DNA of 44,944 bases from Shewanella surugensis. GTDB taxonomy: Bacteria > Pseudomonadota > Gammaproteobacteria > Enterobacterales > Shewanellaceae. The stretch is taken from positions 1 through 44,944 of the forward strand of contig NZ_JAKIKS010000035.1 of the NCBI RefSeq assembly GCF_023284005.1, in the 5' to 3' direction. The notes beneath the pieces were generated by a model. The model had not been told where the DNA came from. It made no database searches and worked only from the letters and a program-made list of their open reading frames with translations. Positions 26,495 to 36,500 of the stretch are shown here, piece by piece. The number at the start of each line of letters is the position of its first letter. The first letter of the stretch is position 1. A program made the position numbers and the translations under genes.

Positions 26495-27574
26495 CTATTC
26501 AAAAGGAGGCAAACATTCATTTTCAAAAGGTGATATAAAACAGCGTGTTCTTAAGGATTCAAAGGCTGTCCGATAAGCCTTAGCCGCTTGCCATTGTGCT
26601 AAATAATCCTGCTCTTCTGTTACTGTTTCGGCAACCTGATAAAAGGCTTTTAACCTTTGCTCTTGCCTGACACGATCTCCGTATTCTTGCTCGACCTCCT
26701 CGACAATACTCATTAGTGCCTCTTGCTCAGGCTCTGCAGGCTGATTAAGAGAATAATGACCTGACTCTTGATATTGTTTAGTGTGCATACTTCTGATCAC
26801 AGGCGGCATCGAATCCATATCTTGTGCCAGTCCCGTTGGCTCAAACAAGTACGTGCTCAGTTGATTGAGGGTATCCATACATTCATCGACTTCATCGCCT
26901 TTGCAGCTGGTCGGCCGGCTATCTAATAACGCTTGCAATGATGCCGGTATAGCACCGTTGGAATTGACTTTAACCGTCAGCACCGCATTTTGCGCATACT
27001 CCTTAAATTCTTTCACTGTTGTCTTTGTTTTTGTCCAAAATAACAAACGAATTTTTATTTTGGTGACAAATTTTTTATAATCTTCAACCGATTGAAAATG
27101 TAACTGACTGGTCAGAAAAATATCTCGACCATAGTCCACTTGATAAATAAAACTATCCCCACACTGACTCGAATCCGCATGATCGAGTATTTGTCGATTT
27201 TCCAACGTATGATGCCCTTCATCAAAATACAGATGTAGCGATGAAGACACGGTTAAGTCATCTTTTGCATTGGTATGATATATCGAGGTTGAAACAGAGC
27301 CTGCAATAATAAACAGGTTCACCCCACCGTGCAGCTCACCAAAAGTGCGACTTCTGACTTGCCTTTGATCGAGTTGATTTAAAAAATTAAGCTCTCCCTT
27401 ACCTTGAGTGTGTGTCACCACAGAGCCTTCTATACATGCAGGTACCGATTGATAATTCTGACTCGTAAAGCCTTTACCGAGATCATCAACAGAGTAGCCA
27501 TCACCATAATATTCAGTTGCCACTATCGGTAACGACACAAGCGTTAATAAAAAAGCCAATCCAAATGGTTTCAT
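26495..27574 (-). CDS. Secreted MACPF-like protein, short paralogue
   Basis: 359 residues. Signal peptide MKPFGLAFLLTLVSLPIVAT. An N-terminal LGKGFTSQNYQSVPACIEG resembles the 'LG-x-G(Y/F)' opening of bacterial MACPF proteins. CGDSFIYQVDYGRDIF (138-153) matches the G-D-x-F-(V/I) segment of the two larger neighbours and corresponds to the Y/F-G-T-H region of MACPF domains. Alternating polar/non-polar stretches flank it (about 85-118 and 153-206). A Glu-rich helical tail (280-340) follows. AAGGAATATT precedes the ATG. Pore formation is inferred; it could be an accessory or inhibitory subunit because it is shorter and more divergent. Confidence 0.5.
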   Translation of the reverse strand: MKPFGLAFLLTLVSLPIVATEYYGDGYSVDDLGKGFTSQNYQSVPACIEGSVVTHTQGKGELNFLNQLDQRQVRSRTFGELHGGVNLFIIAGSVSTSIYHTNAKDDLTVSSSLHLYFDEGHHTLENRQILDHADSSQCGDSFIYQVDYGRDIFLTSQLHFQSVEDYKKFVTKIKIRLLFWTKTKTTVKEFKEYAQNAVLTVKVNSNGAIPASLQALLDSRPTSCKGDEVDECMDTLNQLSTYLFEPTGLAQDMDSMPPVIRSMHTKQYQESGHYSLNQPAEPEQEALMSIVEEVEQEYGDRVRQEQRLKAFYQVAETVTEEQDYLAQWQAAKAYRTAFESLRTRCFISPFENECLPPFE

Positions 27575-27622
27575 AATATTCCTTTATATCACTATTGAAA
27601 TTAAGGCCACCTGAGTATGAAA

Positions 27623-27648
27623 GCCTCTGTTAACCCATTAACAGAGGC
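27623..27648 (-). terminator. Perfect intra-operon hairpin
   Basis: GCCTCTGTTAA / TTAACAGAGGC with a 4-nt loop (CCCA), in the 118-bp gap between two MACPF-like genes. The T-run is weak (CTTTC on the minus strand). It may attenuate expression of the short paralogue relative to the upstream genes. Confidence 0.6.
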
Positions 27649-27692
27649 CTTATTCTCCTTACGAAATCATTCTGTAATCGAATGAAACACCA

Positions 27693-29189
27693 TCAATTCA
27701 AGAATGTATCGCCATAGGTATTTAGTGCAGCTTCACATAAACGCCAGTTTAAAATACCCAGTGCAGGGCGAGCACTGTCAATAAATGTCGGCGCCCAACG
27801 CATGTTACGATAAATGGTGCTTTCTTCATCTACAATAACCCCTGAACGAACCGCTTCTTGACGGGCCATTTCACATTGTTTCCAATCTAAATCAGTGGTC
27901 GTTGGCAATTGTAATTGGGTGATATCATAAGATTGAGGACAAGAAAGCCCTCTTTGCAGACAATCTTGCTTCATGGCGTTATAACTGTCTTCACAGCTAG
28001 TGCCAAAAGGATTATCTCGGCAGAAATCCGCAGCGGTATAGAAAAACCATGCATTGTCGTAAGCCGCTTGCTTAATGACTTCAACGGCATTGCGCTGCGC
28101 TTCCGGTAAATAGGCATAATAGCTGGTTAACAGCTCACTGGCTCTATGCTCATCCATCAACGCTTGTTGAAAATCTTCCTCTAAATCACTAATAAGTAAC
28201 TTAGTTGCATAACGAACTTGCTGATATTCAGGTGCTAGCGCTTTCAGCGCTAAACTGCTTGAATCATATCGCGTCATATAATAGTTCACTACGTTATAAT
28301 CATCCAAGGTTTGCAATTGCGCTTGAAATTGGTTTTTAGAATAATCAACCGCTTCCTTGAACATATCAAAACAGGGTGCAGGGTTCTCTAATGAACAAGT
28401 AATGATATTATTGGGAATAATACTTAACAATTGTTTTGGATCGCCGCCGCGTTGCACCGCTCTAACGGTAATTTTGACAGAAGATTTAGTCTCTTCCTGT
28501 AAATATTTAAGCTCCCCACCAACATTAAAAACCCCGCCATACAAATCCACATCTAAATAACCACCAATGTCAGACTTATCTTTATTACTACCGTATTCGA
28601 TCTTCAAATTAACCAATAAGTTCGCTCCATACTCTATGGCATAAACGAACTCATCCCCCACCAACTCTTGAATCTTACTTTGATAGCTTGTCGCCACTTC
28701 ATTACCCGCAGTCGACAAGGTGTAGCCTCTAGAAGCATCATCCGGTAATAATAAACGCTTTTTAGGCACACTACTGGCACTAAAAGTGTAAGAACTGCTG
28801 TAAGTGCTGGATGCCATTTCCGTTGCCATGGATGCCCCTGCAGAAACCCGCACTACAGGGAAGTTGACATTCACATCCACACTGCCCGCTAAAGTACTAA
28901 GAATATCTTCATAGCTCATATCAATACCAGTTTTAAATGACAGTTCGGTATTACCAAACGTTTCATCTATTTGTCCTGAAACCGGCTGTACATTTAAAAA
29001 CACTTCCCTTTGACTATCATAAGCACTGCCTAAAGGGATATGATCGTTAATCAAGGCACTCACCGTAGAACCACTTAAGGCACTGCTCTGTATTGACGCT
29101 AACTGCGATGCTTTTTCAAGCTGCCCATCACTTGCCATTGCATTCGTCCCCAGCATTGCCGAAAACAGACTTGCATAAATAAATTTCAT
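27693..29189 (-). CDS. Secreted MACPF-like protein, long paralogue
   Basis: 498 residues with a signal peptide (1-19, ending NAMA). The region 75-260 looks like a MACPF/CDC pore-forming fold: an amphipathic Ser-rich strand pair (SVDVNVNFPVVRVSAGASM, then the SSTYSSSYTFSASS stretch), the key segment VGDEFVYAIEYGANLLVNL (177-195), a second Gly-rich strand pair, and ITVRAVQRGGDP, like the conserved 'V-x-Y-x-GG' end of the domain. The paralogue at 30058-31323 shares these positions almost residue for residue, plus CSLENPAPCFD. The C-terminal 200 residues are Cys-containing and specific. AAGGACA precedes the ATG. Fold assignment is by pattern only; target membrane unknown. Confidence 0.55.
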   Translation of the reverse strand: MKFIYASLFSAMLGTNAMASDGQLEKASQLASIQSSALSGSTVSALINDHIPLGSAYDSQREVFLNVQPVSGQIDETFGNTELSFKTGIDMSYEDILSTLAGSVDVNVNFPVVRVSAGASMATEMASSTYSSSYTFSASSVPKKRLLLPDDASRGYTLSTAGNEVATSYQSKIQELVGDEFVYAIEYGANLLVNLKIEYGSNKDKSDIGGYLDVDLYGGVFNVGGELKYLQEETKSSVKITVRAVQRGGDPKQLLSIIPNNIITCSLENPAPCFDMFKEAVDYSKNQFQAQLQTLDDYNVVNYYMTRYDSSSLALKALAPEYQQVRYATKLLISDLEEDFQQALMDEHRASELLTSYYAYLPEAQRNAVEVIKQAAYDNAWFFYTAADFCRDNPFGTSCEDSYNAMKQDCLQRGLSCPQSYDITQLQLPTTTDLDWKQCEMARQEAVRSGVIVDEESTIYRNMRWAPTFIDSARPALGILNWRLCEAALNTYGDTFLN

Positions 29190-29210
29190 GATATTGTCCT
29201 TTTATCTGGG

Positions 29211-30047
29211 TTATTGAACCGTCACAAGATAGTCTTCTACTTCACCGTACCAATTTCGCGTACAGGCATTATTGAACCCACCCCCCGCATCCATCGCCAC
29301 ACGCATCATAGATACACCCGGTGTTGCTGTACTGGGCACAGCCACATTAAAGTTAAATGTTTCACTACCTTGGCCACTAAACACCATCTCATCGATGCTA
29401 AAACTGCCATCTTGGTTCCAATCAATCCACACTCGAGCGCCTAAAAATGAAGGATCATCAGGTATTTGAAAACCTGGGGTCAGTGCCATCTCATGTTCTT
29501 GATTCAGTCTCATCGGAAATACTAAGCCAGATACTTGGGTATAAGGGTTAGCATTTGAAGCATGGGTTTTTCCATCCATGCTCACCGATGCAATCCATTC
29601 CCATTCACTGTCGTAACTGGCATTAGCACAATATTGATGATCAATAACCGTCGTTTTAAGCGCAACAGCCTCATACTCTGTCGGCATTAAGGTACAATTT
29701 TGCGTGACATCGGTCCCCGCATACCATCCATAAGGATTAGTAAAATCAGCATTGGCAAAACTTAAATAATTCACTTGTCCTTTAGTGATTTTATCTTGTG
29801 AAACCCATAATTCTTTTAATTGCCTAATTTTCTCACTATTCGTTAGCACTTGAGTCGCATCATGAGTTTTTTCCCAAATTTCAACCATCAAGCCGCTATA
29901 GCATTGCTCTAACCAATCAAAACGTCCCTGCGCTTGATCAACCGTTAATAAATCGCCCAATTCGTTAAAAGCCGCATCATCAATACCTTCTGCTGCCACC
30001 GAACCGCTTAGCCCCAATAAAAAAACCAGTGAATATTTGTTAAACAT
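29211..30047 (-). CDS. Secreted GEVED-domain protein
   Basis: 278 residues with signal peptide MFNKYSLVFLLGLSGSVAA. The C-terminal 140 residues form a GEVED domain: ARVWIDWNQDGSFSIDEMVF (Asp-rich, calcium-site-like), MMRVAMD, and the hallmark YGEVEDYLVTV at the very end. GEVED domains are surface or secreted beta-sandwich modules often attached to peptidases and adhesins. The N-terminal 100 residues are not recognised. It sits between two MACPF-like genes with gaps of 10 and 21 bp, so it is co-translated with them and may be their adaptor or receptor-binding partner (inference). Confidence 0.75.
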   Translation of the reverse strand: MFNKYSLVFLLGLSGSVAAEGIDDAAFNELGDLLTVDQAQGRFDWLEQCYSGLMVEIWEKTHDATQVLTNSEKIRQLKELWVSQDKITKGQVNYLSFANADFTNPYGWYAGTDVTQNCTLMPTEYEAVALKTTVIDHQYCANASYDSEWEWIASVSMDGKTHASNANPYTQVSGLVFPMRLNQEHEMALTPGFQIPDDPSFLGARVWIDWNQDGSFSIDEMVFSGQGSETFNFNVAVPSTATPGVSMMRVAMDAGGGFNNACTRNWYGEVEDYLVTVQ

Positions 30048-30057
30048 AGGAATGTCC

Positions 30058-31323
30058 TTATTCTAGAACTGAAATGATATTGGAATAATCTTGAATGTAG
30101 TTGCCCACGATATCAGCTTCAAAATCGGCACAATAAGTGCCTTGTGGATTTTGCTCACAGTAATCGACAATATCAGCATACATGTTGGCATTATTACCAC
30201 TGCGTTGCTCAATTTCACCTAAATCAGCGATATCTTGCGTGCTAAAAGCAGAAGCATAATAACGTTGTAAGTTCTTCGCGCGGCGATTGGTTAAACGCTC
30301 ATCAATCCAACGAGAGGTCATATCTTTCACGATGAGTTTGGTTAAATAACTGGTTTGCTGATAGCCATTTTCAGGCACTAGAGACTGAAGACCTGGACCC
30401 GCTCTTTCATAATCCACCAGATAGGTATCAGTGACATTATAGTCAGTCAGTTCATCAAACTGATTAACATAATCTTGTTTTAAATAAACAATGGCTTCTT
30501 CAAATAAATCAAAACAAGGTGTCGGGTTTTCCAACGTGCATAACATTATACCGTTAGGAATGATATCCAATAATCGATTTGGTTCGCCGCCACTCTGATA
30601 ACCACTCACACTGATTTTAACTGACTTTTTCTTGTCATTGTCCAATAATTGTAAGGCGCCATCCACCTCAACTTTACCGATCCAATCAACCCCAAGGTAG
30701 CCACCAATCGCCCGCTTATCAGCTTCGTTTCGGTAATCAATTTTCATATTGATCACTACATTAGAGCCGAGAGCAAAACCGTTAACAAACTTATCCCCTA
30801 AATGCTGAGCACGATTACCTGGATAAGCTTGAGCCAACTCAGTCGCCGATGTTGTCGGTTGATAACCACTACCATCAATCGGTAACCAAATTTGCGCCTT
30901 AGGTTTCATCGACGCATATACGCTGTAAGTACCACTGTATTGATCGGCACTGATCTCTTTGGCGTAATTAGCGCCAGCATCGACTCTGACTGCTGGAAAA
31001 TTAAAGCCGGCATCCACAGTCCCATCGATAAGATCAATCACCTGTGAGTAGGAAAGGTCGACGCCAACCCTAAAGTCCATAATGGAGTTACCTAAGGTTT
31101 CATCCAGTACACCCTCAACGGTTTGCAAACCTAAAAAGTAATCCCCCTCACTTTGATATCCCGTCCCCAAGGGAACCATATCACTAGAAGACATTTCCAT
31201 ACTCTGCATCAAGGCTTCTTTTTCTGCATGTATTTGTTCAAGTTTTAATTCACTTTGCCCGAAGCTGGGCGCAGACAAACAGGCGCAGGCAAGCACATAA
31301 CCTACTTTGCTATGTAATTTCAT
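30058..31323 (-). CDS. Secreted MACPF-like protein
   Basis: 421 residues with signal peptide (MKLHSKVGYVLACACLSAPS, cleaved near FG-Q). Parallel to the 498-residue neighbour: PLGTGYQSEGDYFLGLQ, LDETLGN, DLSYSQVIDLIDGTVDAGFN, NFPAVRVDAGANYAKE, LGDKFVNGFALGSNVVINM (175-193), VSGYQSGGEP, and CTLENPTPCFDLFEEA. The GDKFVNG segment and the following Gly-Ser turn fit the conserved centre of MACPF domains. The C-terminal part (about 300-421) is shorter than in the paralogue. AAGGAAATAAGA precedes the ATG. Likely a pore-forming subunit; partner-dependence is inferred from the paired genes. Confidence 0.55.
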   Translation of the reverse strand: MKLHSKVGYVLACACLSAPSFGQSELKLEQIHAEKEALMQSMEMSSSDMVPLGTGYQSEGDYFLGLQTVEGVLDETLGNSIMDFRVGVDLSYSQVIDLIDGTVDAGFNFPAVRVDAGANYAKEISADQYSGTYSVYASMKPKAQIWLPIDGSGYQPTTSATELAQAYPGNRAQHLGDKFVNGFALGSNVVINMKIDYRNEADKRAIGGYLGVDWIGKVEVDGALQLLDNDKKKSVKISVSGYQSGGEPNRLLDIIPNGIMLCTLENPTPCFDLFEEAIVYLKQDYVNQFDELTDYNVTDTYLVDYERAGPGLQSLVPENGYQQTSYLTKLIVKDMTSRWIDERLTNRRAKNLQRYYASAFSTQDIADLGEIEQRSGNNANMYADIVDYCEQNPQGTYCADFEADIVGNYIQDYSNIISVLE

Positions 31324-31341
31324 TCTTATTTCCTTGAAAGT

Positions 31342-31369
31342 GGCCCAGACTTAAATCAAGTCATGGGCC
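31342..31369 (-). other. Intercistronic hairpin
   Basis: GGCCCA-GACTT (31342-31352) pairs with AAGTC-a-TGGGCC (31358-31369) with a single bulged base. It fills the 54-bp gap between the Hint-protein gene and the MACPF-like gene. No T-run; likely an mRNA-processing or stabilising element. Confidence 0.5.
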
Positions 31370-31377
31370 GAAAAGAA

Positions 31378-33372
31378 TTATTGCTGACTGTTAAGAAAAT
31401 CTGTGTGCCAAGATGTCGGAAGACGATTTAACACATCGTCTCTTGACTCAGATTGATATTTAAACTCATTCTCACTCTGCATGCTCAAATCGCCCACTAA
31501 CAAACCATTGGCATACATAGCAAAACTTTCTCCTTGATCATAATGGCTGTCCCCTTCAGGACGCGCCAATTTCAAGTTATAAACATTATCATCATAATCC
31601 ACATGACGAATGCTAGTGATCATGACTTTATTATCTTGGGTTTGAATACGGTCGCCCACTTTAAGTGCATTAGCCCAAACAGGTTGGTCCGCCACATTAA
31701 GCACAGGATGAGACTCTGTTAACAATAATGTTTCGCCTGTACTGGTGGTAATTTCCACCATAGGAATGGTTTCGACCCCAATTGAAATATCTTCAATCAC
31801 CAATGGCATATCTTTATGCGGGGAATACTCACTTGCCCCTAATACCGTATCACCGATGTTAAGACGTTCAATAGGCATAGGTTTGCCGCTCGCAAGGGTG
31901 ATCATCGAGCCTTTTGCTAAACAGCTATACACCATTTGCATCACCGGTTGTTCAAAGAAAAAACTGGTATCCGGATCGGATGAGCCAACAATATAAACCA
32001 CAGGCGAAGCGGGACGTGTAGGACGCCTTTTGACCGATAAAGCAATATTCATAATCCAATGCGCATCCTGATATCGGCCAAAGAGGCTCGCATCACCAAA
32101 CATGCCATCATCGCGGGCAATATCCCACGTCAATAACGTCTTATTTGCCGCTTCATCGTAAACAGAAACGATGCTATCAGCGAATAAATCCTGAATATCA
32201 GCATAATCGCCATCACCGATGGTCGTGGCCCCCCCATTTTCTTTCGTTTGAATGAAAATATTCGTCGGACGCTGTACCAATGTCGGCAATATGTCTGAAG
32301 GCTTATACACAGCCTCTACTTGTCCAGGCACTGATAACTCTCCTTTAAAAGGAATTTTTAGCTTAGTATCTGCGACAGGGGTACTAAGCGGATAAATATT
32401 TTCATAATCACAATCACCATAATTACGATTTAAACAAATCGTAATCTTCTGATCGACAATATTGGTGCCTTCGACAGAATTGCTATCGATAGGCGCCTCC
32501 AATGTCAACTCAGGTCCATAAGACACTACCGCTCCAGTGGCTGGCGTGCCAAAATCCATAATCGATACTGCAGATGACACAGGAGGATTAAAGGCTGCAT
32601 CGGCTTCCTCTAAGATCCGTAAAAGATCATCCCGAGAATACTCAATCATGGCATTACGATCTTCTACGGTTTCTACGCCATTTTCATCTTCAGTCACCAC
32701 GGTTACCCAAGCATCGGCATACACACTTTCAGAGTTTCGAACTAATTCCAGTGCTGAAGCCAAAGGTGCGCTACTCTCAATAGCCTTACGCTTTTTCGTC
32801 GTCGTATCGTCACCAAAAAACTCGGTATAGTTAGGTAACGTCACTGCCTGCCAATTTTCATTCACCAGCGTCAAATCAATCATTGTGTAGTTAGTCAATG
32901 CACGCTCACTATTAAGCGCTGACGCCACCAAATAAGGCTCATTGGTTTCTTTATGTACTAATACAGAAAACCCCATGTGAGAGAAAAAAGAACATAAATT
33001 GGTATCGCCTTCCACACAGTTTCCAGATGTATCATCAGTTGTCATGGCACTCGTTGCCAAAGTCGACAATCTGGCTTTAGCTAAACTTTTTTCACCTTGC
33101 TGTTCAATTAAATTAAATAAATGAGGGCGATTTTTCGCATTCAAGCCAAACTTTTCAAAACGGGCTTCCATGCGTTTAACTTGGCTCATTTGGGTGAAAT
33201 TTGTCTCACCTTGAGATTGAAAAACCTTACCTTTTAACCCGCGAAGCGAGGTTTTAAGCTGTTGTTGTTCAGTGTTAACCGAATGAGATTGTATCACTTC
33301 ATCTGCAATAGCAGACTGAGATACAATCGCGGAGCCCAGGGCAAGGGCAATGGCCAAACTTAATTTTTTCAT
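31378..33372 (-). CDS. Secreted protein with C-terminal Hint (hedgehog/intein) domain
   Basis: 664 residues from the ATG at 33372, four bases after AAGGA; an ATG five codons upstream lacks a site. Signal peptide MKKLSLAIALALGSAIVSQS. Residues about 30-480 are an unrecognised extracellular region. At Cys484 a Hint domain begins: CLAKGSMITLASGKPMPIER, IGDTV, then LTESHPVLN (the T-x-x-H block, near 552-555), WANALKVGDRI, VYNLKL and ANGLLVGD. The first Cys and T-x-x-H are those needed for N-S acyl shift. The C-terminal Asn of inteins is absent, so splicing is not expected; N-terminal autocleavage or ligation, as in hedgehog proteins and bacterial BIL domains, is. About 40 residues follow the domain. 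Confidence 0.8.
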   Translation of the reverse strand: MKKLSLAIALALGSAIVSQSAIADEVIQSHSVNTEQQQLKTSLRGLKGKVFQSQGETNFTQMSQVKRMEARFEKFGLNAKNRPHLFNLIEQQGEKSLAKARLSTLATSAMTTDDTSGNCVEGDTNLCSFFSHMGFSVLVHKETNEPYLVASALNSERALTNYTMIDLTLVNENWQAVTLPNYTEFFGDDTTTKKRKAIESSAPLASALELVRNSESVYADAWVTVVTEDENGVETVEDRNAMIEYSRDDLLRILEEADAAFNPPVSSAVSIMDFGTPATGAVVSYGPELTLEAPIDSNSVEGTNIVDQKITICLNRNYGDCDYENIYPLSTPVADTKLKIPFKGELSVPGQVEAVYKPSDILPTLVQRPTNIFIQTKENGGATTIGDGDYADIQDLFADSIVSVYDEAANKTLLTWDIARDDGMFGDASLFGRYQDAHWIMNIALSVKRRPTRPASPVVYIVGSSDPDTSFFFEQPVMQMVYSCLAKGSMITLASGKPMPIERLNIGDTVLGASEYSPHKDMPLVIEDISIGVETIPMVEITTSTGETLLLTESHPVLNVADQPVWANALKVGDRIQTQDNKVMITSIRHVDYDDNVYNLKLARPEGDSHYDQGESFAMYANGLLVGDLSMQSENEFKYQSESRDDVLNRLPTSWHTDFLNSQQ

Positions 33373-33472
33373 AATATCCTTATTCATTTTTTCATTATTA
33401 TTAAAATTAAGGTAACAACTTAATACCTAGTCGATTGCCCATTTACCATGAGCGAAATAGCACAGTCATTGT

Positions 33473-33526
33473 ATTAAGAGAGAACAAGATACCCCCCCAA
33501 AATATCATCATTATTTCTCTCTTAAT
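33473..33526 (-). other. 12-bp inverted repeat between protease and Hint genes
   Basis: ATTAAGAGAGAA (33473-33484) and TTCTCTCTTAAT (33515-33526) are perfect complements with a 30-nt spacer holding a C7 run. It lies in the 193-bp gap after the metalloprotease gene. It could be a processing hairpin or operator. Confidence 0.45.
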
Positions 33527-33565
33527 GACTGAACATTCATGCCACATTAACCGAATCACAGCGCA

Positions 33566-36500
33566 TTACATCGGATCAACATATAAATCTTGATCTTCTA
33601 CCTCACCCGTTATAATGGTATTGCAGGCATTATCTCCTTCCGCCTCGTCAAAATCCCCCCAATAATCATATTCCACCTTAACTCTTGTTTTAAAAGGAAT
33701 TTCATTTTGGCCACTGTTATAAGTACTGTCACTCATCAGCATATTGATGCTACTTTTTATTCGGCAATTACTGATACTTTCACATTGATAAGACAGATTA
33801 TTTGCAACGGCATGTTCACTACTTTCAAAGACTCCATTGCGATTAAAGTCCACCCAAAATGTTGTCCTTATACCTTGATTAGAGGTGATCTGTTTAGCCC
33901 AAATTCTCGACATAACGTTGGTATAGACATTTAAAGTGAGCATCTGATTTTGATAACCTTCTAAGTAATCATAAACATCATGGTCAACATAAGCACCCGG
34001 ATTACGACCTGATGAATTCAATAAGCCACTATAAACACCTGCATACTCAAGCTTGTCGATATAGTAACTGTCACCATCAAAACGATTGCTCTTTTCAGGC
34101 ATGCATATGCCACCGAGAACGATATCTTGAGTACGGGTATCTTGTGAGCCATCATCATAGGCAACCACTAAATTAACCGAATAAGTCCCTGATTGACTAA
34201 AGACATAAGGTAAGCTTTCCCCTTGCCCCATATTCACTTCACTTTGACCCGTTTGCTGATAAGACCAAGTAAATTCAGGATTGCGGCTATCATCTAATCC
34301 GTCAGTCACTGCATTAAATTGCACACTTGTCGTACCGGTGATCTCATAACTAAACTCGGCAGTGGGGGGCGTTGCCGCCGCTTCCAACTGTGTTAAAATA
34401 TCAATCGCCATTCCCTTAGACACACCACCGCATCCCCAAGCAGTAAACTCATCCACAACGACTCTTAATAAAATCTTGCCCACTGTGATATCACTCAATC
34501 CTGATAACGTCAGCGTGCCATCGACAATCGGCTTTTCTTCCGCCAATAACTCATCACGATTAAAGTAGCCGTCACGATTCATATCAGCAAAAACAGTCAC
34601 ATTCTTACCGGTAAAGTTACCTTCTAAAACAATAGGTGAGGCATTATTATTCGGTAACGTTAGGTGAGTCGCGTCCACATATTGATAGCCCGAATTCGAC
34701 ATGGCATATTCTTGTCCCATGAAAGTAAACTGGCTAATTTCCCCATTAGGATTATGCACTGTCGGTGTACACAACACTGGCGAAGCATGAATATAATCTT
34801 GACTCAACCCTTTTAGCCAAGTGCCATCATTTTTAAGGACGCTAAGTGAAAAGTTAACATGTTTGGCATCCGAAGCGTAAAGGTGCTCGCCAGTCAACAT
34901 TGCCTCAATACTGGTGCCATTATTATTGTTAACAGACCAATTGACTTGAGTGCCATCGCCCCAATCAACACGCACCTCTTCGATATCGGTCACATCAATA
35001 GACGGAGAAACCCAATATTCAGAATGATCATAATGTTTGTTCTGTGTGAAGCTCAACGCATCGATTTGAGTATTGCTGGCAAAGATACCGAGTCTATGTA
35101 AACGCTCATCTAATTTAGTTTGCTGGGCATCGACTTCAGATGGAGAGAACACATTATCCACTTGACTCAGTAAACATGTGCCCATTTCATCAAATGTCAC
35201 ACTGGGCGTAAAACAGCTCACATTCGCCCCTAAAAACAACTTAAAGGCTTGCTCATGACTCCAACCATCAGCAACCACTAGTTCATAAAAAAGCTTACGT
35301 AAAACACCACCATTATGATGCTTGGCTTTTCCAGCCGCGTAATCCCTTGCATCTTCAATTGAGTAACCATCAAATGAAGGTAATTCAAAAATTCGCATCA
35401 GTTCATTATTGACATAGATATCCCACGCATAAGCCCATTCGTTGTCACGCTTATTACCGTAAGCTGTACTGCTCTTATAACTAGCAACTTGTTGATCATC
35501 TACGAGGTGCCCTTCGAGGTAATGGTTGGCTGCAATAGCTGAAATATCGCCTAAGCCCTCACCAATAGCCCCCGCTTGCCCCGTTGAGTCTAAATCTCCA
35601 TTCCATTCACTTAAGGCATGCATAGATTCATGGGCCACCAAGTCAATAGTGGTTAGACTGTAAAACCGACCCGCCCATTGGCCATTACCATAATTCACAT
35701 ATTCGCCATCCCAGTTAGCATCATCCATATGCCCACCAGTGACGCCCAAAGCATGAGCACGTTGCGATAAACGTTTTAAACAATAGTCACCATTGGGTTG
35801 CCCTTGGCTATTGATAGGGCAATCGGGTGAATCTGGATTTTGGGCTTTTTGATTAGGAAATAAATCATCTAAATAGGAATGGTACATTTGCATGACCACA
35901 CCAGCATAAAAGTGGGCATCATTTTCAGGCGAAAAAGAAAAGAAGTCATAATAAGTCGCATCAACTTTTGCTTGTTCAAAGTGCTCTACAGACGTACTGC
36001 AATCATACCCATAGGCGGTATCATTATTAGAATTGCTGTCGTACTTAATGGTGGTGATATAATCATTTTCCAGATAACAAGTATCATCCACTTGCGTCAC
36101 GATAAAAGGGTAACCATCAAATTCAGCAAAAATGGCATTGTCACTTGCATCGTTAAACAACACCTGCGAGCCATTATTGGCGTAAGTCACGCTGTCAACT
36201 AAGCTTTCATAGGTTTGACACAGCAGCATCGAATCCGCACTTGGGCTAAAACAGGTTAAACCTAACTTTTCATTACCGCCGCCTCCACCCGCTTTTATTT
36301 GAGTACCTGCATTGATGAGGTTATTAACATTGTTCGCTGAGTGAACCCCTGTTGCTTTTGCTTGAATGACTGCTTTTATAGCCGTTTCTAATGAACCTTC
36401 TTTATTAGTGAGCTCCCATTGAGGCTGTCTTGGGTGTTCAAGACTATAAGCCCCTGTCGACATCCATGACTGCGTTACCATGTCTTCAGGATGTTCTTTA

